Positions 52,439 through 63,183 of a stretch of 64,000 nucleotides of DNA are shown here, piece by piece. The position numbers and the translations under genes were made by a program. The number at the start of each line of letters is the position of its first letter. Position 1 is the stretch's first letter. The stretch is from positions 144,140 to 208,139 of the forward strand of contig CAJVYC010000003.1 in the NCBI GenBank assembly GCA_913009205.1, written 5' to 3'. Source of the DNA: an uncultured Fluviicola sp. (GTDB lineage: Bacteria > Bacteroidota > Bacteroidia > Flavobacteriales_D > Crocinitomicaceae). Under the pieces are notes generated by a model. That model did not search any database and had not been told where the DNA came from. It was given only the letters and a program-made list of their open reading frames with translations.

Positions 52439-54703
52439 ATGGCGAAAATTAGAAAACAAGATGCATTGGATTATCACTCAACTGGCAAGCCAGGTAAAAT
52501 TGAGGTAGTTCCAACAAAACCATACTCATCACCGAGAGATTTGTCTCTGGCATATTCACCTGGTGTGGCAGAGCCCTGCCTAAAAATTGCAGAGAACAAA
52601 GAAGATGTCTATAAATATACAAGTAAAGGAAACCTAGTTGCAGTAATTTCGAACGGGACAGCTGTTTTAGGGTTAGGTAATATCGGACCAGAGGCTTCTA
52701 AGCCGGTAATGGAAGGAAAAGGGTTGTTATTTAAGATCTTTGCAGATATTGACGTATTCGATATTGAATTGGATGCAGCCGATCCAGATTTGTTCGTTCA
52801 AACAGTGAAGGCAATGGCGCCTACTTTTGGTGGAATTAACTTGGAAGATATAAAAGCGCCCGAGGCATTTGAAATCGAAAGACGCTTAAAGGAAGAATTG
52901 GACATTCCAGTAATGCATGATGATCAGCATGGCACTGCGATCATTTCTTCAGCGGCTTTGTTAAATGCATTGGAGTTGGCTAAGAAAAAAATTGAAAAAG
53001 TAAAATTTGTGGTGTCCGGAGCTGGAGCTTCTGCTCTCTCGTGCGCAACACTATATTGGAAATTAGGAGCCAAAAGAGAAAATATCTACATGTTCGACTC
53101 TAAGGGTCTTATCCATGAAGGAAGAACAGATTTAGATTCCAATAAGAAAGTATTTGCCAAACATACAAAGGACGTTGCTTTCGCAGCCGCGTTTAAGAAG
53201 GCAGATGTATTTCTGGGATTGTCAAGAGGTGGGATTGTTAGCAAAGAGATGATTTCTACAATGGCCAAAGACCCCATTGTTTTTGCTTTGGCGAATCCGG
53301 AACCAGAGATTGGTTATGATGAGGCTACTTCAGTTCGAAAAGATATTATTATGGCGACAGGAAGGTCTGACCATCCAAACCAAGTGAACAATGTTCTTGG
53401 TTTCCCATTCATTTTCCGTGGAGCACTAGACGTTAGAGCAACAACGATTAATGAAGAAATGAAATTAGCGGCAGTTAAGGCTATTGCTGCACTTGCTAAG
53501 GAAACTATTCCCGAGGAAGTTATTGAAGCTTATGGTGAAAAGAACATTTCTTTTGGTCGTGAACAATTCATTCCAAAACCACTGGATCCACGTTTGATTT
53601 ATTACGTTGCTCCAGCAGTAGCGAAAGCAGCTATGGATTCTGGTGTTGCAAAAGAACCGATTAAAGATTGGGACGAATACGAGATGACATTGAAAAACCG
53701 TCTTGGCCTCGATAATAAATTACTCCGAAACATTACTGAGAAAGCACAACGTTCACCAAAACGTGTTGTTTTTGCAGAGGCGGATAATATCAAGATTCTT
53801 AAAGCAGCTCAAACGGCTTGGGAAGAAGGCGTAGCAATGCCAATTCTTCTTGGGAATAGAGGTATAATTGAGGCGCTAATCGAAGAGTATGCTATTGAAA
53901 TTCAAGATATAACAATCATCGATCCTAAGTCTGATGAGGAAAAGGAACGAAGAACGGTATTTGGAAAGGCCTTTTTTGAGAAACGAAAACGAAAAGGCGT
54001 TACAGAGTTTGAAGCCGTTCAGATCATGCGTGAAAGAAATCACTTTGGTGCCATGATGGTAGAGTTGGGTGATGCTGACGCAATGATTACTGGTATTACA
54101 AGAAATTATCGTGATGTTGTTCGACCTGCATTGCAAATTGTAGGATTACAAAAGGACATGAGCAAAGTTGCGGGAATGTATATTCTTGATACGAAGCGTG
54201 GACCTTTATTCTTAGCCGATACTACGATTAATAAAAACCCAACAGCGGAGGATATTGCTGAAATTACATCAAATGTTGCAAAGACGATCCGTAAGTTCAA
54301 AGTAACACCGAGAGTTGCTTTATTGAGCTATTCTAATTTTGGTTCTTCGCCAGGAGATGATCCAAGTAAAATGGCGAAAGCGGTTAAGTTAATTAAAGAA
54401 AATGACCCCAATTTAGTCGTCGATGGTGAGTTACAAGCCAATTTTGCTTTGAACAATGCATTGATGAATGAAAAATTTTCTTTCTCAGATTTGGCGAATA
54501 AAAAAGTAAATACATTGATTTTCCCAAATCTTTCTGCGGGTAACATTGCTTACAAGCTTTTACAAGAAATGACTGAAGGTGATGCAATTGGACCTGTACT
54601 TGTTGGTTTAAAAAAATCAATCCACGTACTTCAAATGGGTTCCTCGGTTAGAGAGATCATTAATATGGTAAAGGTTGCTGTTGTAGACGCACAAAATAAA
54701 TAA
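52439..54703 (+). CDS. maeB: NADP-dependent malic enzyme (MaeB type, with phosphotransacetylase-like domain)
   Basis: The 754-residue cytoplasmic enzyme decarboxylates malate to pyruvate with NADP+. The malic domain (~1-430) has LAYSPGVAEPCL at the start and HDDQHGTAII (~160) for metal binding. VVSGAGASALSCATLYW is the nucleotide-binding loop, and ALANPEPEIGYDEA follows. From ~430 a phosphate-acetyltransferase-like domain continues to the end (NYRDVVRPALQIVG, then LADTTINKNPTAEDIAEI), as in E. coli MaeB, where it is regulatory rather than catalytic. Length is exact for the type. RuvA starts 2 bp after the stop, so maeB, ruvA and sprA are likely co-transcribed. Confidence 0.95.
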   Translation: MAKIRKQDALDYHSTGKPGKIEVVPTKPYSSPRDLSLAYSPGVAEPCLKIAENKEDVYKYTSKGNLVAVISNGTAVLGLGNIGPEASKPVMEGKGLLFKIFADIDVFDIELDAADPDLFVQTVKAMAPTFGGINLEDIKAPEAFEIERRLKEELDIPVMHDDQHGTAIISSAALLNALELAKKKIEKVKFVVSGAGASALSCATLYWKLGAKRENIYMFDSKGLIHEGRTDLDSNKKVFAKHTKDVAFAAAFKKADVFLGLSRGGIVSKEMISTMAKDPIVFALANPEPEIGYDEATSVRKDIIMATGRSDHPNQVNNVLGFPFIFRGALDVRATTINEEMKLAAVKAIAALAKETIPEEVIEAYGEKNISFGREQFIPKPLDPRLIYYVAPAVAKAAMDSGVAKEPIKDWDEYEMTLKNRLGLDNKLLRNITEKAQRSPKRVVFAEADNIKILKAAQTAWEEGVAMPILLGNRGIIEALIEEYAIEIQDITIIDPKSDEEKERRTVFGKAFFEKRKRKGVTEFEAVQIMRERNHFGAMMVELGDADAMITGITRNYRDVVRPALQIVGLQKDMSKVAGMYILDTKRGPLFLADTTINKNPTAEDIAEITSNVAKTIRKFKVTPRVALLSYSNFGSSPGDDPSKMAKAVKLIKENDPNLVVDGELQANFALNNALMNEKFSFSDLANKKVNTLIFPNLSAGNIAYKLLQEMTEGDAIGPVLVGLKKSIHVLQMGSSVREIINMVKVAVVDAQNK

Positions 54704-54705
54704 GA

Positions 54706-55281
54706 ATGATAGGACAATTGAATGGTAAGCTTATTGAAAAGAATCCGACGTCATTAGTTATTGACTGCGGAGGAGTTGGATATGAGGTCAAAATCTCATT
54801 GAACACCTACAGTGCTCTTGGCGCTGAGGAGGCGGTGAAAATCTACACCAAATTTATTGTTCGTGAAGATGCACAATTATTATACGGATTTGCTGAGCCG
54901 GTAGAGCGCGAGATGTTTAACCATCTTATTTCTGTTTCAGGAATTGGACCAAATACCGCAATGATCATGTTGTCGTCCATGGTTCCAGAGGAAATTGCCA
55001 ATGCAATTCAAACGGATGATGTTAAAAAAATACAGAGCGTCAAGGGAATAGGTGCAAAAACAGCGGAGCGAGTTATCGTTGATCTGAGGGGTAAAATGTT
55101 AAAAATGGCCTTTTCGACCGAAAATATCTTCACTGCGAACAATACGAACCATTTTGACGCGTTAACAGCATTGGTTTCCTTAGGGTTTGATAAAAAATCC
55201 GCCGAGAAAGCGATTGATAAAGTAAGTACGGGAGAAGAATCAGTCGAACAATTAATCAAGGAGGCTCTGAAAACACTATAA
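54706..55281 (+). CDS. ruvA: Holliday junction branch migration protein RuvA
   Basis: The 191-residue DNA-binding subunit holds Holliday junctions for the RuvB motor. The N-terminal OB-fold has GVGYEVKISLNTYSALG and FIVREDAQLLYGFAE. Two helix-hairpin-helix motifs follow (VSGIGPNTAMIMLSS ~80-95 and KGIGAKTAERVIVDLRGK ~112-128). The C-terminal RuvB-contacting domain (ALVSLGFDKKSAEKAID) closes it. It lies between maeB and sprA, an order common in Flavobacteriales. Confidence 0.95.
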   Translation: MIGQLNGKLIEKNPTSLVIDCGGVGYEVKISLNTYSALGAEEAVKIYTKFIVREDAQLLYGFAEPVEREMFNHLISVSGIGPNTAMIMLSSMVPEEIANAIQTDDVKKIQSVKGIGAKTAERVIVDLRGKMLKMAFSTENIFTANNTNHFDALTALVSLGFDKKSAEKAIDKVSTGEESVEQLIKEALKTL

Positions 55282-55283
55282 AG

Positions 55284-58200
55284 TTGAAGACTAAACATCT
55301 ACATATTAGACTTAATGCGTTATTGTACATAATTTGCATAGGGAATGTTATTGGACAAGATACTTTAATCTACCCAATAACGCCAACGTACGATCCGACA
55401 CAAACTCAACCACAGAGCTTTGATTTAGGAGATCCAACATCAATTCAGCAAACCATTGTATATGATCCAATTACGGGAACTTATGTCTTTAAGGAATCAA
55501 TTGGTGTTAACGATTTGAATTTTAGAAACCCTTCAATGATGACCTTTGAAGAGTATATTGAATACGAGCGCCAAAAATCACTTCGAGAGAATTGGAAGAG
55601 TAAAATTGATGATAACACGGCACAAAATCAACCGATCGAATTTCCAATTACAGTTCCCGGGAAATTATTTGAGAACTTTTTCGGATCAGATCAAATTACA
55701 ATTCGACCTCAAGGAAGTGTAGAACTTTCATTTGGTGTAAACTCTTCGAGATACGACAATCCAATCCTTCCTGTTAAACAAAGAAGAATTACACGTTTCG
55801 ATTTCCAGCAACAAATTCAAATGAATCTTGTTGGACAGATCGGCACAAAACTTAAAATTGGAACAAGCTATAATACTCAAGCGGCTTTTGATTTTGACAA
55901 TCAACAAAAACTTGAATACGTTGGGAATGAGGATCAAATCATGCAAAAGATTGCATTAGGTAATGTTACGTTTGACTTGCCTACGTCCTTGATTCCAAGT
56001 TCACAGACTTTGTTTGGTGCAACAACTCAATTGAGATTTGGTAAAACAACGGTTGATTTAATTGCAGCATCATCCAAAGGCAAACGACAAGAAATTAATA
56101 TCAGTGGTAAGGCTCAAGTTCAAGAATTTGAATTAGGTGCAGACAACTACGAAGCCAACCGCCACTATTTCGTTAATATGTATCATAGAGATCATTATAA
56201 CGAATCAATGTCAACGCTGCCAATTCCAAACACAACCATTAATATCACACGGATGGAGGTTTGGTTGACCAACAGAACAAATAACACGGAGAACACAAGA
56301 AATATTATTGGATTCTCTGATTTGGGAGAAGCCTTGCCTACAAATGTTCAAGGTGCGCCAGGATCATATACTACATCGGACATTCCAGACAATGAAGCAA
56401 ATGGACTGTATTCATGGGCGTCGTCGAATCCTCAAATTAGAGGTTTTGTTGGAGCTGTTTCATCGTTGAATAGCCAAGCCGTTACCCCAGGGCCTTTTCA
56501 GCAAAGTGTTCACTATGAGAAAGTTGAAAATGCACGAAAATTAACAGAACAAGAATTTAGCTACAATGCTCAAATGGGATTCATCTCATTGAACCTTCCA
56601 TTAAACAATGATGAAGTTTTGGCGGTGGCATACGAGTATACTTATAGAGGTGAAACATATCAAATTGGCGAATTCTCTACAGATGGAGTTTCTGGTCAAG
56701 ATGCCCTGATCCTAAAATTATTGAAAGCGACAATCATGAACCCAAATACGAAGATTTGGGATTTGATGATGAAGAATGTTTATTCAATCGGAGCTTATCA
56801 AGTAGGTCAAGAAGGATTTAGATTGGATTTATTGTACAACAATCCTGACAATTCTGTATTGATTCCTTTGTTGCCAATTGATGGTGTTGATGACAAGCAA
56901 TTAGTGACTTTATTAGAAATGGATAGAATCAATCAAGTTCAACAGCCTTTCTCGGATGGCGTGTTTGACTTTGTTCCCATTCAATTCAATGGAAATCGAG
57001 CCGAAAGTGCAGGTACAATCAATACTAGAAACGGGAGGGTTTATTTCTCAACAATTGAACCTTTTGGTCAAACATTAGCCGACAAACTCCAGGCCGCTGG
57101 ATTGCCCCCTATTCTAATAAATCAAGTTGCTTTCACTGAATTATACGATTCAACGCAAACTGCAGCGCAACAAATTCCTAGCAAGAACAGGTTTAGTTTC
57201 AAAGGAGAGTACCAATCTTCGATTAGTTCTGACATTCCTTTGAATGCGCTTAACGTTCCTGAAGGAGCAGTTACTGTTACGGCGGGTGGAATTAAATTAC
57301 AAGAGGGAACAGACTATACGGTTGATTATAACCTTGGCCGTGTTAAAATATTGAACTCTGGAATCTTAGAGTCAAACACTCCAATTAAAATTTCGATTGA
57401 AAGTAATTCAGTTTTCGGCTTCCAGGCCAAATCTTTAATTGGTTCCAGAGTTGCCCATCGATTCGGAAATCGATTGAATGTTGGTGCCACTTGGATGCGA
57501 ATGATGGAACGTCCGGTAACACAAAAAGTTGATATTGGAAGCGAACCATATAAGAATAACGTCATTGGATTCGATTTACAATACAATACAAAGGTGCCAT
57601 TCATAACCAAATTGGTTGATTGGATTCCTGGACTTTCGACAAAAGCTCCATCGACATTTTCATTCCAAGGGGAATTTGCGCATTTAATTCCTGGACAACC
57701 TAGAGCAATTAATAAAGAAGGAACGTCTTATGTAGATGATTTTGAAGGTGCTCAAAGTGCCATTGATTTGAGGTCATTTACAGCATGGCGTTTGGCGTCT
57801 ATACCACAAGGTCAGTCGGATTTATTCCCTGAGGGAGCAAAGAAAGATTTGGCAGCAGGTTATCAAAGGGCTGGAATTCACTGGTATGTGATTGATCCAT
57901 TGTTTTATCAAAGTAGTGCACAAACACCGCAACACATTAAGGACAATCCTGAACAATTGTCTGATAGTAGAATGCGTTTGGTTAGTCAAACAGATGTGTT
58001 CCCAAACCTTCAATTGGCTTACGGTTCTCTTCCTAATGTTCCAATTTTAGAATTGGCTTACTACCCAAAAGAACGTGGGATGTACAATTATGACACTGCC
58101 GATGTCAACATTGATCCCAATGGTAATTTTAATGATCCAGAGAATAGATGGGGTGGTATAATGCGCGCATTGACTACAAATAACTTTGAGCAAACGAACA

Positions 58201-61200
58201 TTGAGTACATTCAATTTTGGATGCTCGATCCATTCAATGATGATGCTGAAGGAGTTGATCCAAATGGAGCTCACAATGGTGGTGACCTGTATTTCAACCT
58301 TGGGAATATATCAGAGGATGTTCTTCCAGATTCAAGAAAAAGTTTTGAAGATGGATTATCTCCTGAAGGGTCTTCCGATACTGAAAACACAGATATTACA
58401 GATTGGGCAAGAATTTCGACAGAACAAGTTGTCGTAAATGCATTTGATACAGATCCTATTGCAAGAGTAAATCAAGATGTTGGATTGGACGGTTGGAACA
58501 ATGCAGATGAAAAAACTGCATTCTTGGCTTACGTTTCATGGGTTGAAGGGAATCCAAATTTAACTGCTGCAGCTAAATCTAGAATGATTTCCGATCCATC
58601 AAGTGATGATTACAATTTTTACCGTGATGATGTTTATGATACGGATGAATCATCAATTTTAGAAAGGTATAAGGCGTATAACGGAATGGAAGGGAACTCA
58701 TACACAACTGAGATGTCCGATACCGCAAACGCTGCAGGATACCCAACATTAGGTTCAAACAATCCAGATATTGAGGACATGAACATGGACAACAACTTGT
58801 CTGAAACGGAAGCGTACTTCCAGTACAAAGTTAGTTTACGCCCAGGAGATATGGTTGTTGGACAAAACTTCATTACAAGTGTTCAAACGTATACAAGCGG
58901 AACCAAAACAGAAAACTGGTACCAATTCAAAATTCCAATTCGAGATTATGAAAAATCGGTAAATGGAATTATAGATTTTCGATCCATTCGCTTCATGAGA
59001 ATGTTCATGAAAGAATTTGATGAAGAAGTTGTTTTGCGATTTGCTAGACTTGAATTCATTCGAGGTGAGTGGAGAAGATATTTCGAAGATTTAACAGAAC
59101 CAGGAGAAGGCGTGACAGTTGACCCTAACTTAACATCATTCAATGTAGGTACGGTAAACATTCAGGAGAACGAACAAAGATCACCAGTTAAGTATGAAAT
59201 TCCACCAGGAATTATTCAAGAGGTTGATCCATCACAAACTTTCCAAAGACAATTGAATGAACAGTCGTTGACATTAGAGGTATGTGATTTACAAGACGGC
59301 GATGCGAGAGCGGCTTATAAAAACGTTCAGTTCGATGTTAGAACGTATAAGAAATTGAAAATGTTCGTTCATGCTGAGGCAGTGGAAAATGCAGCAACTC
59401 AGTTGAATGATGATGATGTTAGTTTGTTTGTAAGATTGGGAACAGACTTCATTGATAACTACTACGAATATGAGATTCCGTTGAAAACAACTGCTTGGGG
59501 TTCAACATTGGATACTGAGATTTGGCCTGAAGAAAACAATATTGAAATTGTATTTGAAAAGTTACTTCAATTGAAACTTGACCGAAATGCTCAAATAGCA
59601 AGTGGAAACGGACTGGTGTCTTATATTAGTGAGTTTGAGCGATTGATACCTGCTGATCTAGCGAATGGAATTAATGAAGTTCTTATTAAGGTAAAAGGAA
59701 ATCCAAACCTTCAAGGCCTTAAAACGGTAATGGTTGGTGTTCGTAATCCGCATAAAAACAAGCATGAACTGGAGAACTGGAATGAAGATGGTTTGCGGAA
59801 GTGTGCAAATATTTGGATTAACGAATTAAGATTAACGGATTTTGTAAGCGAAGGTGGTTCTGCTGCTGTTGCGCAAATGCGTCTTCAAATGGCAGACTTT
59901 GCCAACATCAATATGTCCGGGAATTACTCAGGAATAAACTGGGGAGCTGTTGACAGTAGAGTACAAGACAGGCAACGAAATCAACAGATTGGGTTTGATA
60001 TGAACGCAAATGTTCAATTGGGTCAATTCTTTGGTAAGAAAGCGAAAGTTTCTTTGCCTTTCTTCTACGGTTATTCCTTGGGTATTGTGAATCCCGAATA
60101 CGATCCATCGAATCAAGATATTCGATTGGAAGATATAGAAGATATGGGTGAAAGAAAGCGACTGGCAAAATTAGGTCAGGAATATCAAGCACGTAAATCG
60201 TACAACTTTACCAATGTTCGTAAAGAACTCAAAGCGGGGGTTAAACCTCATTTTTGGAGAGTTTCAAACTGGGCGGCAAATTATTCCTATTCTCAGGATA
60301 ACTCAAGGGATTATAATACGGCTAAAGATGAAACAAGAACGTGGAGCGGAGGGTTGAATTATGCGTATTCATTCAATACAAAACCAATCACACCATTTAA
60401 GAAAGTTAAGTTTTTGAAAAAATCCAAATGGTTCTCTATTGTTCGTGACATGAACTTATATTTGGCACCTAAGAATGTGTCGTTCACAAACGATTTAATG
60501 AGATCGTATAATGAACGTAAGATTAGAAATAACGTATTACCAGATTATGATTTTGCGCCGGTTTTCGTTAAGCGGTTTAACTGGAACAGATCATACAACC
60601 TTGGATATGATATTACCAGAAAACTTAAATTTCAATTCTCAGCAACGAACCAATCAATTTTTGAAGAAGGTGACGGAGGGGTTGATAGAAAAGAGTATAC
60701 AGATGGATTTAGAGACTTCAAAGATTCTGTAAGCAATCAAATGAGCACTTTCGGACGTGGAATGGATTATATGCACAACTATAGTTTCAGTTATGCTGTT
60801 CCTTTCGAAAAAATTCCTGCAACAGATTGGTTGAGTGCGAACATCAAGTACTCAGGAACATACAACTGGCAGAGAGCCCCATTGGGACAAGCTGAATACG
60901 GGAATATTGTTCAGAATAGCCGAAATATTAACGTAACAGCTCAAGCCAACTTAACCTCGCTTTATAACAAAGTGCCTTGGTTGAAGAAAGTAAATACGGA
61001 TGGAAAGAATAATAGCAGAGGAAGACCGGGCGGCAAAATAAGTTCGAGATCTAACGCGACAGATGGAAACGGCGGAAGGGGTAGTGATTCGAAACCAAAA
61101 GACACGCTGCTTCCTCCGATGCCAATCGACTCAATGACACCGAAGCAACTCCGCAAGTGGGAAAGAAAACTGAAGCGCTTCGAGAAGAAACAAGAACGTC

Positions 61201-62651
61201 AAGAGATAAGAGAGAAAAAACGTGATGGTAAAGTGCATCCAGTTGCAGGGTTTGGAGCAAGAATGCTAATGTCTGTTCGTAATGTGTCTGGAACCTATTC
61301 ATTAACAAATGGAACATTGCTTCCTGGATACAATCAAGAAGTAGGTGTTTTAGGATTCAATCCGCAATTTAATAGCGGCATGGGCGGCTTTATATTTGGT
61401 CAACAGCGCTATTCTGTTTTTGGAACTGATTCCGATTATGATGCTGCTCAGATGGCTTTAGGAAATAATTGGCTGGTTCAAAATGAAAACTTGAACAGAC
61501 AGTATTCTAACACCCACAATCAAGTATTTAACCTAAGAGCAAACCTTGAGCCTATTAAGGATCTTTCGATTGAGCTTACATTGAATAGAACGTATTCGAA
61601 CAGCTCGAATGAATTCTTTAGGTGGAATACAACTGAAAATATTTTCAAAAGTGAAAGTAGAGTAGATATAGCAACGTTGACATACTCAAATGTTTCTTTC
61701 AGTTCCGCATTTACGAAACTTGGAAACGACTTCGAATCAGAAGTCTTCACAGATATGCTGAACAAGAGAGAAGAAGTTTCTGCACTTCTTGGAAGTAGCA
61801 ATACAAATTCTAATGCCACTGCTTCTGGTTACTATGATGGTTACGGAAGAACTCAACAAGAAGTTGTGATGGGTGCATTCTTAACGGCTTATTCGAACAG
61901 AAAGGTAAGCGATAAGAATATAAATGCGGTTAACAATGCACCACTTCCAAACTGGTCGTTGAATTACAATGGTTTGAAGAATTTTGCCTTCATGAAGAAA
62001 CATTTGAAGAACTTTGTAATTCGTCATGCTTACAGTTCAACTGTTAGTGTATCAGGAATGCAAACGAATCTTGCAGGTGTATTTGACGCAAACGGTAATA
62101 ATGCTTCTGCTCGTGATTTAAATAATAACTTTATTGCGAACATGCAAGTTCAAAATGTCGCAATCACCGAAAGATTCTCTCCACTGATTGGATTGGATGC
62201 AACTTGGTTGATCAAAAGCAAAGGACAAGCACAAGGTTTGATTACAAAATTCGAATACAAAAAAGACCGTAGCGCAGTTCTTTCAATTGTGAACAATCAA
62301 GTGACTGAGATTTTAGGGGCTGAGTGGGTTATCGGTACAGGTTTCAAATTCAAGAAAGTACAATTGCCTTTCAAGAAGGTGAAACCGAATGATTTGAGTG
62401 TGCGATTTGATCTTTCATTTAGAGATAACCTAACTGTAATTCGAAAAGTAGCTGAAAACACAAATCAAGCAACGGCAGGTCAACGCGTTATTTCGATTAA
62501 ATCATCTGCAGATTACAACTTTACGAAGAACCTGATTGTATCATTCTATTATGATCAAACATTGAATACGCCGAAAGTGACAACGTCTTATCCTACCGGG
62601 AATTTAAGTACGGGAATCCGATTGAGATTTAACCTTGCTGGAGTTCAATAA
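55284..62651 (+). CDS. sprA: T9SS translocon / gliding motility protein SprA
   Basis: This 2455-residue outer-membrane protein forms the very large pore through which T9SS clients pass, and it is needed for gliding in gliding species. It starts with TTG (55284), 2 bp after the ruvA stop, and has a signal peptide ending near NVIGQ. The SprA wording is clear in the N-terminal half (FGSDQITIRPQGSVELSFGV, RFDFQQQIQMNLVGQIG). The middle contains FDLQYNTKVPFITKLVDWI and FQGEFAHLIPGQPRAI. Near residues 1870-1920 is a low-complexity basic insert (RPGGKISSRSNATDGNGGRG, then KRFEKKQERQEIREKKRDGK). The end GIRLRFNLAGVQ is a closing barrel strand. The GNAT gene overlaps its stop by one base. Confidence 0.95.
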   Translation: MKTKHLHIRLNALLYIICIGNVIGQDTLIYPITPTYDPTQTQPQSFDLGDPTSIQQTIVYDPITGTYVFKESIGVNDLNFRNPSMMTFEEYIEYERQKSLRENWKSKIDDNTAQNQPIEFPITVPGKLFENFFGSDQITIRPQGSVELSFGVNSSRYDNPILPVKQRRITRFDFQQQIQMNLVGQIGTKLKIGTSYNTQAAFDFDNQQKLEYVGNEDQIMQKIALGNVTFDLPTSLIPSSQTLFGATTQLRFGKTTVDLIAASSKGKRQEINISGKAQVQEFELGADNYEANRHYFVNMYHRDHYNESMSTLPIPNTTINITRMEVWLTNRTNNTENTRNIIGFSDLGEALPTNVQGAPGSYTTSDIPDNEANGLYSWASSNPQIRGFVGAVSSLNSQAVTPGPFQQSVHYEKVENARKLTEQEFSYNAQMGFISLNLPLNNDEVLAVAYEYTYRGETYQIGEFSTDGVSGQDALILKLLKATIMNPNTKIWDLMMKNVYSIGAYQVGQEGFRLDLLYNNPDNSVLIPLLPIDGVDDKQLVTLLEMDRINQVQQPFSDGVFDFVPIQFNGNRAESAGTINTRNGRVYFSTIEPFGQTLADKLQAAGLPPILINQVAFTELYDSTQTAAQQIPSKNRFSFKGEYQSSISSDIPLNALNVPEGAVTVTAGGIKLQEGTDYTVDYNLGRVKILNSGILESNTPIKISIESNSVFGFQAKSLIGSRVAHRFGNRLNVGATWMRMMERPVTQKVDIGSEPYKNNVIGFDLQYNTKVPFITKLVDWIPGLSTKAPSTFSFQGEFAHLIPGQPRAINKEGTSYVDDFEGAQSAIDLRSFTAWRLASIPQGQSDLFPEGAKKDLAAGYQRAGIHWYVIDPLFYQSSAQTPQHIKDNPEQLSDSRMRLVSQTDVFPNLQLAYGSLPNVPILELAYYPKERGMYNYDTADVNIDPNGNFNDPENRWGGIMRALTTNNFEQTNIEYIQFWMLDPFNDDAEGVDPNGAHNGGDLYFNLGNISEDVLPDSRKSFEDGLSPEGSSDTENTDITDWARISTEQVVVNAFDTDPIARVNQDVGLDGWNNADEKTAFLAYVSWVEGNPNLTAAAKSRMISDPSSDDYNFYRDDVYDTDESSILERYKAYNGMEGNSYTTEMSDTANAAGYPTLGSNNPDIEDMNMDNNLSETEAYFQYKVSLRPGDMVVGQNFITSVQTYTSGTKTENWYQFKIPIRDYEKSVNGIIDFRSIRFMRMFMKEFDEEVVLRFARLEFIRGEWRRYFEDLTEPGEGVTVDPNLTSFNVGTVNIQENEQRSPVKYEIPPGIIQEVDPSQTFQRQLNEQSLTLEVCDLQDGDARAAYKNVQFDVRTYKKLKMFVHAEAVENAATQLNDDDVSLFVRLGTDFIDNYYEYEIPLKTTAWGSTLDTEIWPEENNIEIVFEKLLQLKLDRNAQIASGNGLVSYISEFERLIPADLANGINEVLIKVKGNPNLQGLKTVMVGVRNPHKNKHELENWNEDGLRKCANIWINELRLTDFVSEGGSAAVAQMRLQMADFANINMSGNYSGINWGAVDSRVQDRQRNQQIGFDMNANVQLGQFFGKKAKVSLPFFYGYSLGIVNPEYDPSNQDIRLEDIEDMGERKRLAKLGQEYQARKSYNFTNVRKELKAGVKPHFWRVSNWAANYSYSQDNSRDYNTAKDETRTWSGGLNYAYSFNTKPITPFKKVKFLKKSKWFSIVRDMNLYLAPKNVSFTNDLMRSYNERKIRNNVLPDYDFAPVFVKRFNWNRSYNLGYDITRKLKFQFSATNQSIFEEGDGGVDRKEYTDGFRDFKDSVSNQMSTFGRGMDYMHNYSFSYAVPFEKIPATDWLSANIKYSGTYNWQRAPLGQAEYGNIVQNSRNINVTAQANLTSLYNKVPWLKKVNTDGKNNSRGRPGGKISSRSNATDGNGGRGSDSKPKDTLLPPMPIDSMTPKQLRKWERKLKRFEKKQERQEIREKKRDGKVHPVAGFGARMLMSVRNVSGTYSLTNGTLLPGYNQEVGVLGFNPQFNSGMGGFIFGQQRYSVFGTDSDYDAAQMALGNNWLVQNENLNRQYSNTHNQVFNLRANLEPIKDLSIELTLNRTYSNSSNEFFRWNTTENIFKSESRVDIATLTYSNVSFSSAFTKLGNDFESEVFTDMLNKREEVSALLGSSNTNSNATASGYYDGYGRTQQEVVMGAFLTAYSNRKVSDKNINAVNNAPLPNWSLNYNGLKNFAFMKKHLKNFVIRHAYSSTVSVSGMQTNLAGVFDANGNNASARDLNNNFIANMQVQNVAITERFSPLIGLDATWLIKSKGQAQGLITKFEYKKDRSAVLSIVNNQVTEILGAEWVIGTGFKFKKVQLPFKKVKPNDLSVRFDLSFRDNLTVIRKVAENTNQATAGQRVISIKSSADYNFTKNLIVSFYYDQTLNTPKVTTSYPTGNLSTGIRLRFNLAGVQ

Positions 62652-63106
62652 TGAATTTAAGAAAGGCGCAACCTGGTGATGAAAATGCTATCCTCGAATT
62701 AATACAAGGATTGGCGGAATATGAAAACGAACCAGGTGCCGTTGTAAATACTTCTAAAAATCTTCACGATGACTTGTTTAAACACAAGCATTGTGAAGCT
62801 TTTGTTGCTTTGGTCGGTTCAAAAATAATAGGCTTCTCACTTTTCTATACTTCTTATTCTACTTGGAAAGGCCCGTCTATTTATTTAGAAGACCTCTATG
62901 TCCTTCCTGAAGCGCGCAAGACGGGTGCAGGGTCATTGCTATTCGATGCGGTTGTCGATACCGCGAAAGAACGAAAGGTGTTGCGTATGGATTGGCAAGT
63001 GCTAGAATGGAACGAATTGGCAATTAAGTTCTATGAAAAGAAGAACGCTTTACTTGATCCTGAATGGATTAACGGCCGCTTGATTTTTGAGTACGAAGAC
63101 GTTTAG
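62651..63106 (+). CDS. GNAT family N-acetyltransferase
   Basis: The 151-residue protein has the GNAT fold. Motif A/B region is IYLEDLYVLPEARKTGAGSL, with acetyl-CoA loop ARKTGAGSLL and the final motif WNELAIKFYEKKNA. The wording is close to diamine (spermidine/spermine-type) acetyltransferases, which often read 'YLEDLYV.PE.RG.GIG'. Here the usual RGxGIG is KTGAGS, a slight departure. The substrate is not known. The ATG overlaps the sprA stop (TAATG), so it belongs to the same operon. Confidence 0.85.
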   Translation: MNLRKAQPGDENAILELIQGLAEYENEPGAVVNTSKNLHDDLFKHKHCEAFVALVGSKIIGFSLFYTSYSTWKGPSIYLEDLYVLPEARKTGAGSLLFDAVVDTAKERKVLRMDWQVLEWNELAIKFYEKKNALLDPEWINGRLIFEYEDV

Positions 63107-63183
63107 CATTTTTTCCGTTAATTATTCGTTTTAGATTTCGACATTGAAAGCATTAGACTTAACTTTGTAACCATTCCATTCTT

